Assembly: GCA_021794015.1 (NCBI GenBank)
Contig: JAJYRQ010000009.1
Location: 34,693-98,692, forward strand
DNA: 64,000 nt
Origin: Deltaproteobacteria bacterium
Lineage (GTDB): Bacteria; Desulfobacterota; Binatia; Binatales; Binataceae
Direction of reading: 5' to 3'
The translations under genes were made by a program, and so were the position numbers. The first letter of the stretch is position 1, and each line of letters opens with the position of its first letter. The notes below the pieces were generated by a model. It saw nothing but the letters and a program-made list of their open reading frames with translations. It made no database searches and was not told the origin of the DNA. Shown here piece by piece: positions 61,890 to 64,000 of this stretch.

Positions 61890-63140
61890 ATGGACCAGGG
61901 GTTACGTTTAACGACAGGTCCGGCCGGTCAGCCGGCGGCGCGGCCGGGAGCGCCTGGGGTCGATTCGAGGCGGGCCTGGCTGATGGCGGGCGCCGGGTTT
62001 GTTTCGACGTTTACGGTTTTTGGGCTGGCCTACAGCTTCGGCGCCTTTTTCCGGCCGATCAGCGTTGAGTTCGGCAGCAGCCGAGCCGCCACGTCGGTGG
62101 TCTTTTCAGCCACGGTTTTCGTCTACGCGATGCTCGGGATGGTCACCGGGCAGGCGGCCGACCGCTACGGGGTGCGCCCGATGCTCGTGGCGGGCGGGCT
62201 GTCGCTCGGGGCCGGCCTCGCCCTCACCGCCCTGGCGAGTCGGCTGTGGATGGTCAGCGTTTGCTTTGGCCTGGGCGTAGGCGTGGCCGTGGCCTGCGGC
62301 TGGGTGCCGATGTTGGCTTTTGTAAGCCGTTGGTTCAGCCGCTACCGCAGCATGGGGCTGGGCGCCGCGGTGACCGGGGTAGGATGCGGCACGCTGGCGG
62401 TGCCTACGATGGCGGCGCTGCTCATCGAAACGCTCGGCTGGCGCAGGACCTGCGTGGTGCTGGGAGCGGGCGGTGCGGCTCTGCTGCTGGGCTGCGCCTG
62501 GGTGACTCGCGAGCCGCCCGGCAGGGTGCGCGGCACGGCTTCGCAGGTCAGCCTGGCCGCGACGGTACGAAGCGCGCCGTTCGGGATTCTTTACCTGGCC
62601 TCGTTGTTATTCTCGATGGCGCTTTTTGTGCCGATGGTTTACCTGCCGCCGTTTGCACAGGAGCGCGGCTTTGGGCGGGTTGCGGCTTCGGCGCTGGTGG
62701 GTTTTGTCGGTGCAGCCAGCGTGCTTGGCCGGGTCGCCTTGGGTATCCTGGGCGCGCGCGCCGACACCATCAGGCTTTTCCAGGCAAGCTTCCTGGTCAT
62801 GGCGCTTAGTTTCATCATCTGGCTTGACGCCGGCTCCTACCTGTGGCTGGTGCTCTTTACGCTGGCGATGGGCACCGCTTACGGCGGCGCCGTAACGTTG
62901 AGTCCTCTGGTGGTGGCCGAGCTTTTCGGGCTTGAGCGGCTCGGCACGATCATCGGCATCCTGTACACCAGCCTTGGCGTGGGTACGCTGTTGGTGCTGC
63001 CGGTGGCCGGCTACCTTGTCGACCGTACCGGAAGCTACCGCTGGGCCGTGTTGCTGGCGATGGGGCTTGCGTGGGCCGCCTTCGCCGCGCTGCTTCCGCT
63101 GCGCTCCCGGGCGGCCGCCGCGCGCGGCCTCGGCCGCTAA
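61890..63140 (+). CDS. Major facilitator superfamily transporter (OFA/monocarboxylate-like)
   Basis: 416 residues from ATG 61890, 12 membrane segments. The loop between helices 2 and 3 carries the MFS motif GQAADRYGVRPMLVAGGLSL; FGAFFRPISVEFGSSRAATS and GLERLGTIIGILYTSLGVGT resemble the oxalate-formate/monocarboxylate branch of MFS. The substrate cannot be fixed. The upstream 20 residues of the longer frame are not conserved. Follows the atypical SDR gene. Confidence 0.9.
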   Translation: MDQGLRLTTGPAGQPAARPGAPGVDSRRAWLMAGAGFVSTFTVFGLAYSFGAFFRPISVEFGSSRAATSVVFSATVFVYAMLGMVTGQAADRYGVRPMLVAGGLSLGAGLALTALASRLWMVSVCFGLGVGVAVACGWVPMLAFVSRWFSRYRSMGLGAAVTGVGCGTLAVPTMAALLIETLGWRRTCVVLGAGGAALLLGCAWVTREPPGRVRGTASQVSLAATVRSAPFGILYLASLLFSMALFVPMVYLPPFAQERGFGRVAASALVGFVGAASVLGRVALGILGARADTIRLFQASFLVMALSFIIWLDAGSYLWLVLFTLAMGTAYGGAVTLSPLVVAELFGLERLGTIIGILYTSLGVGTLLVLPVAGYLVDRTGSYRWAVLLAMGLAWAAFAALLPLRSRAAAARGLGR

Positions 63141-63257
63141 CCTTGGCGCCGAGCTAAGCGGGTCGGCCTCGTTCGGTTGACGGCCTTGCGGGCCGGCCGG
63201 ACCGCGACCCGGCAAAGCCCCGGCTGGCGAGCTCTTACGGAACGGTTACGATTCCTG

Positions 63258-63286
63258 TTGACATTTCCCCCTCAAACGATAACAAT
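63258..63286 (+). promoter_or_regulatory. Candidate sigma-70-type promoter and AT-rich operator of dps
   Basis: Consensus -35 TTGACA (63258-63263), 17-base spacer and -10-like AACAAT (63281-63286), followed 51 bases later by the dps ATG. The AT-rich AACGATAACAATTACCAGTT in the -10 region is unusual for this GC-rich DNA and could bind an oxidative-stress or iron regulator; no specific box is established. Confidence 0.5.
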
Positions 63287-63337
63287 TACCAGTTGAAAGG
63301 CTCTCGCAGAGCCGGATAACTAAAGAGGGAACGCAGC

Positions 63338-63811
63338 ATGTATCAGACTAAGAACGATCTGCCCGAAAAAACCCGGCGCGCGGTCGCCGCAATCCTGGAC
63401 GCCCGGCTGGCCGACAGCGTCGACCTGATGCAGCAGGCCAAGCAGGCGCACTGGAACGTCCGGGGAGCGAGCTTCATCGCGCTGCACAAGCTGTTCGACG
63501 AGATCGCCGACGCTGCCGCCGAGTACGCCGACCTGGTGGCTGAACGCGCGGTCGCGCTCGCAGCAATCGCCCACGGAACGGTGCAGGCCGCGGCCAAGGA
63601 GTCCAGGCTTCCGGCCTATCCGCGTGACATCGCCGATGCTCGGGCGCATCTCGAAGCCCTCGCTTCAGCGCTGGCTGCTTACGCCGCCGGGGTGCGCCAC
63701 GCCATCGAGGAGACCGATCGCCTGGGCGACAAGGCGACGGCCGACGTTTTCACCGAGATCGCCCGCGGCGCCGACAAGTATCTGTGGCTGGTGGAGGCGC
63801 ATCTTGGCTAG
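63338..63811 (+). CDS. dps: Dps family ferritin-like DNA-protection protein
   Basis: 157 residues; four-helix bundle of the Dps family. Ferroxidase ligands: His38 in LMQQAKQAHWNVRGASFIAL, His50 and Asp54 in ALHKLFDEIADAAAEYADLV, the usual Glu near 58 being Asp. The C-terminal TADVFTEIARGADKYLWLVE is typical. AGAGGGAACG precedes the ATG. Forms dodecamers that oxidise and store iron and protect DNA during starvation or peroxide stress. A consensus-like promoter lies upstream and a strong terminator about 120 bases downstream. Confidence 0.95.
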   Translation: MYQTKNDLPEKTRRAVAAILDARLADSVDLMQQAKQAHWNVRGASFIALHKLFDEIADAAAEYADLVAERAVALAAIAHGTVQAAAKESRLPAYPRDIADARAHLEALASALAAYAAGVRHAIEETDRLGDKATADVFTEIARGADKYLWLVEAHLG

Positions 63812-63934
63812 CCATGAGCCCTAGCCGGTATCGGCGCCGCCGCCCGGCTCCGTTTAGCGGCACGCCCTATTGCCGGCACGCGGCCTCCCTTTTTCTGCCC
63901 GTTGGCCGCTAACCTGGGCGCGGCATCGAGGCGA

Positions 63935-63976
63935 GGCGGCGGAGGGGATCGCCCTGCGACCCCTCCGCCGCCTTTT
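63935..63976 (+). terminator. Rho-independent terminator downstream of dps
   Basis: GGCGGCGGAGGGG (63935-63947) and CCCCTCCGCCGCC (63960-63972) form a perfect 13-bp stem with a 12-base loop, followed by TTTT on the plus strand. Strong, plus-strand oriented. Confidence 0.85.
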
Positions 63977-64000
63977 CCTGCTATGTTAATAAGCGGCTGT

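Overview
This is a 64 kb piece of a GC-rich bacterial chromosome, densely packed with housekeeping genes and with only a few accessory patches. The gene order tig-clpX-lon-hup-tRNA-Val, the small SRP RNA directly before dnaX-ybaB-recR, the selB-selD pair with a selenocysteine SelD, a K+-independent H+-pyrophosphatase, an LLM/F420-type oxidoreductase and a delta-60-type repeat remnant suggest a deep-branching soil or subsurface lineage near Desulfobacterota, Binatota or Acidobacteriota. This placement is an inference from synteny and protein style; no 16S rRNA is present.

Layout. 1-1135: end of a Liv branched-chain amino-acid transporter operon (minus strand). 1409-5013: a decayed patch with a histidine kinase broken by an in-frame TAG, a headless DUF433 antitoxin joined to an intact DUF5615 toxin, a short lipoprotein, dispersed repeats and a delta-60-repeat fragment. 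5014-10970: tRNA-Val, HU, Lon, ClpX and trigger factor, without the usual clpP. 11229-13508: H+-PPase. 13788-21405: a plus-strand run with a beta-hydroxyacid dehydrogenase, Mrp, ferredoxin, CoaBC, family-4 UDG, NfeD plus slipin, and a histidine phosphatase. 21906-24796 (minus): RecO, a RavA/MoxR ATPase and an enoyl-CoA hydratase. 24797-26725: a repeat island with a 44-bp tandem array, a DUF559 endonuclease-like gene whose ends lie in 26-bp inverted repeats, and a 76-bp duplication.

26726-30294 (minus): glucokinase, G6P dehydrogenase and 6-phosphogluconate dehydrogenase, the entry into the oxidative pentose phosphate pathway. 30464-33565 (minus): SelB and SelD; SelD contains an in-frame UGA at codon 26. 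33702-37442 (minus): a PEBP protein and a nitrate/sulfonate-type ABC transporter with a fused double permease. 37596-41298: membrane proteins and an unknown two-gene module. 41403-45794: MOSC protein, TatC/TatB, a histone-deacetylase-family hydrolase, a CBS protein and TatA. 46100-51517: CstA, SRP RNA, DnaX, YbaB, RecR. 51731-55797: iron superoxide dismutase, a sigma-54 activator overlapping a stand-alone receiver, and a three-gene operon of a PTPS-family enzyme with a Glu-type active site, a GGCT-fold protein and a DUF4911-like protein. 55984-64000: small unknowns, LLM oxidoreductase, DJ-1/PfpI protein, an overlapping membrane-protein/SET-methyltransferase pair, HAD phosphatase, atypical SDR, MFS transporter and Dps with its promoter and a terminator.

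The most interesting points are the UGA-containing selD with a hairpin just after the UGA, the DUF559/inverted-repeat island as a possible non-autonomous or self-mobilising repeat element, the PTPS-like operon, the missing clpP, and the SET-domain pair. No CRISPR array, prophage or complete insertion sequence was seen.
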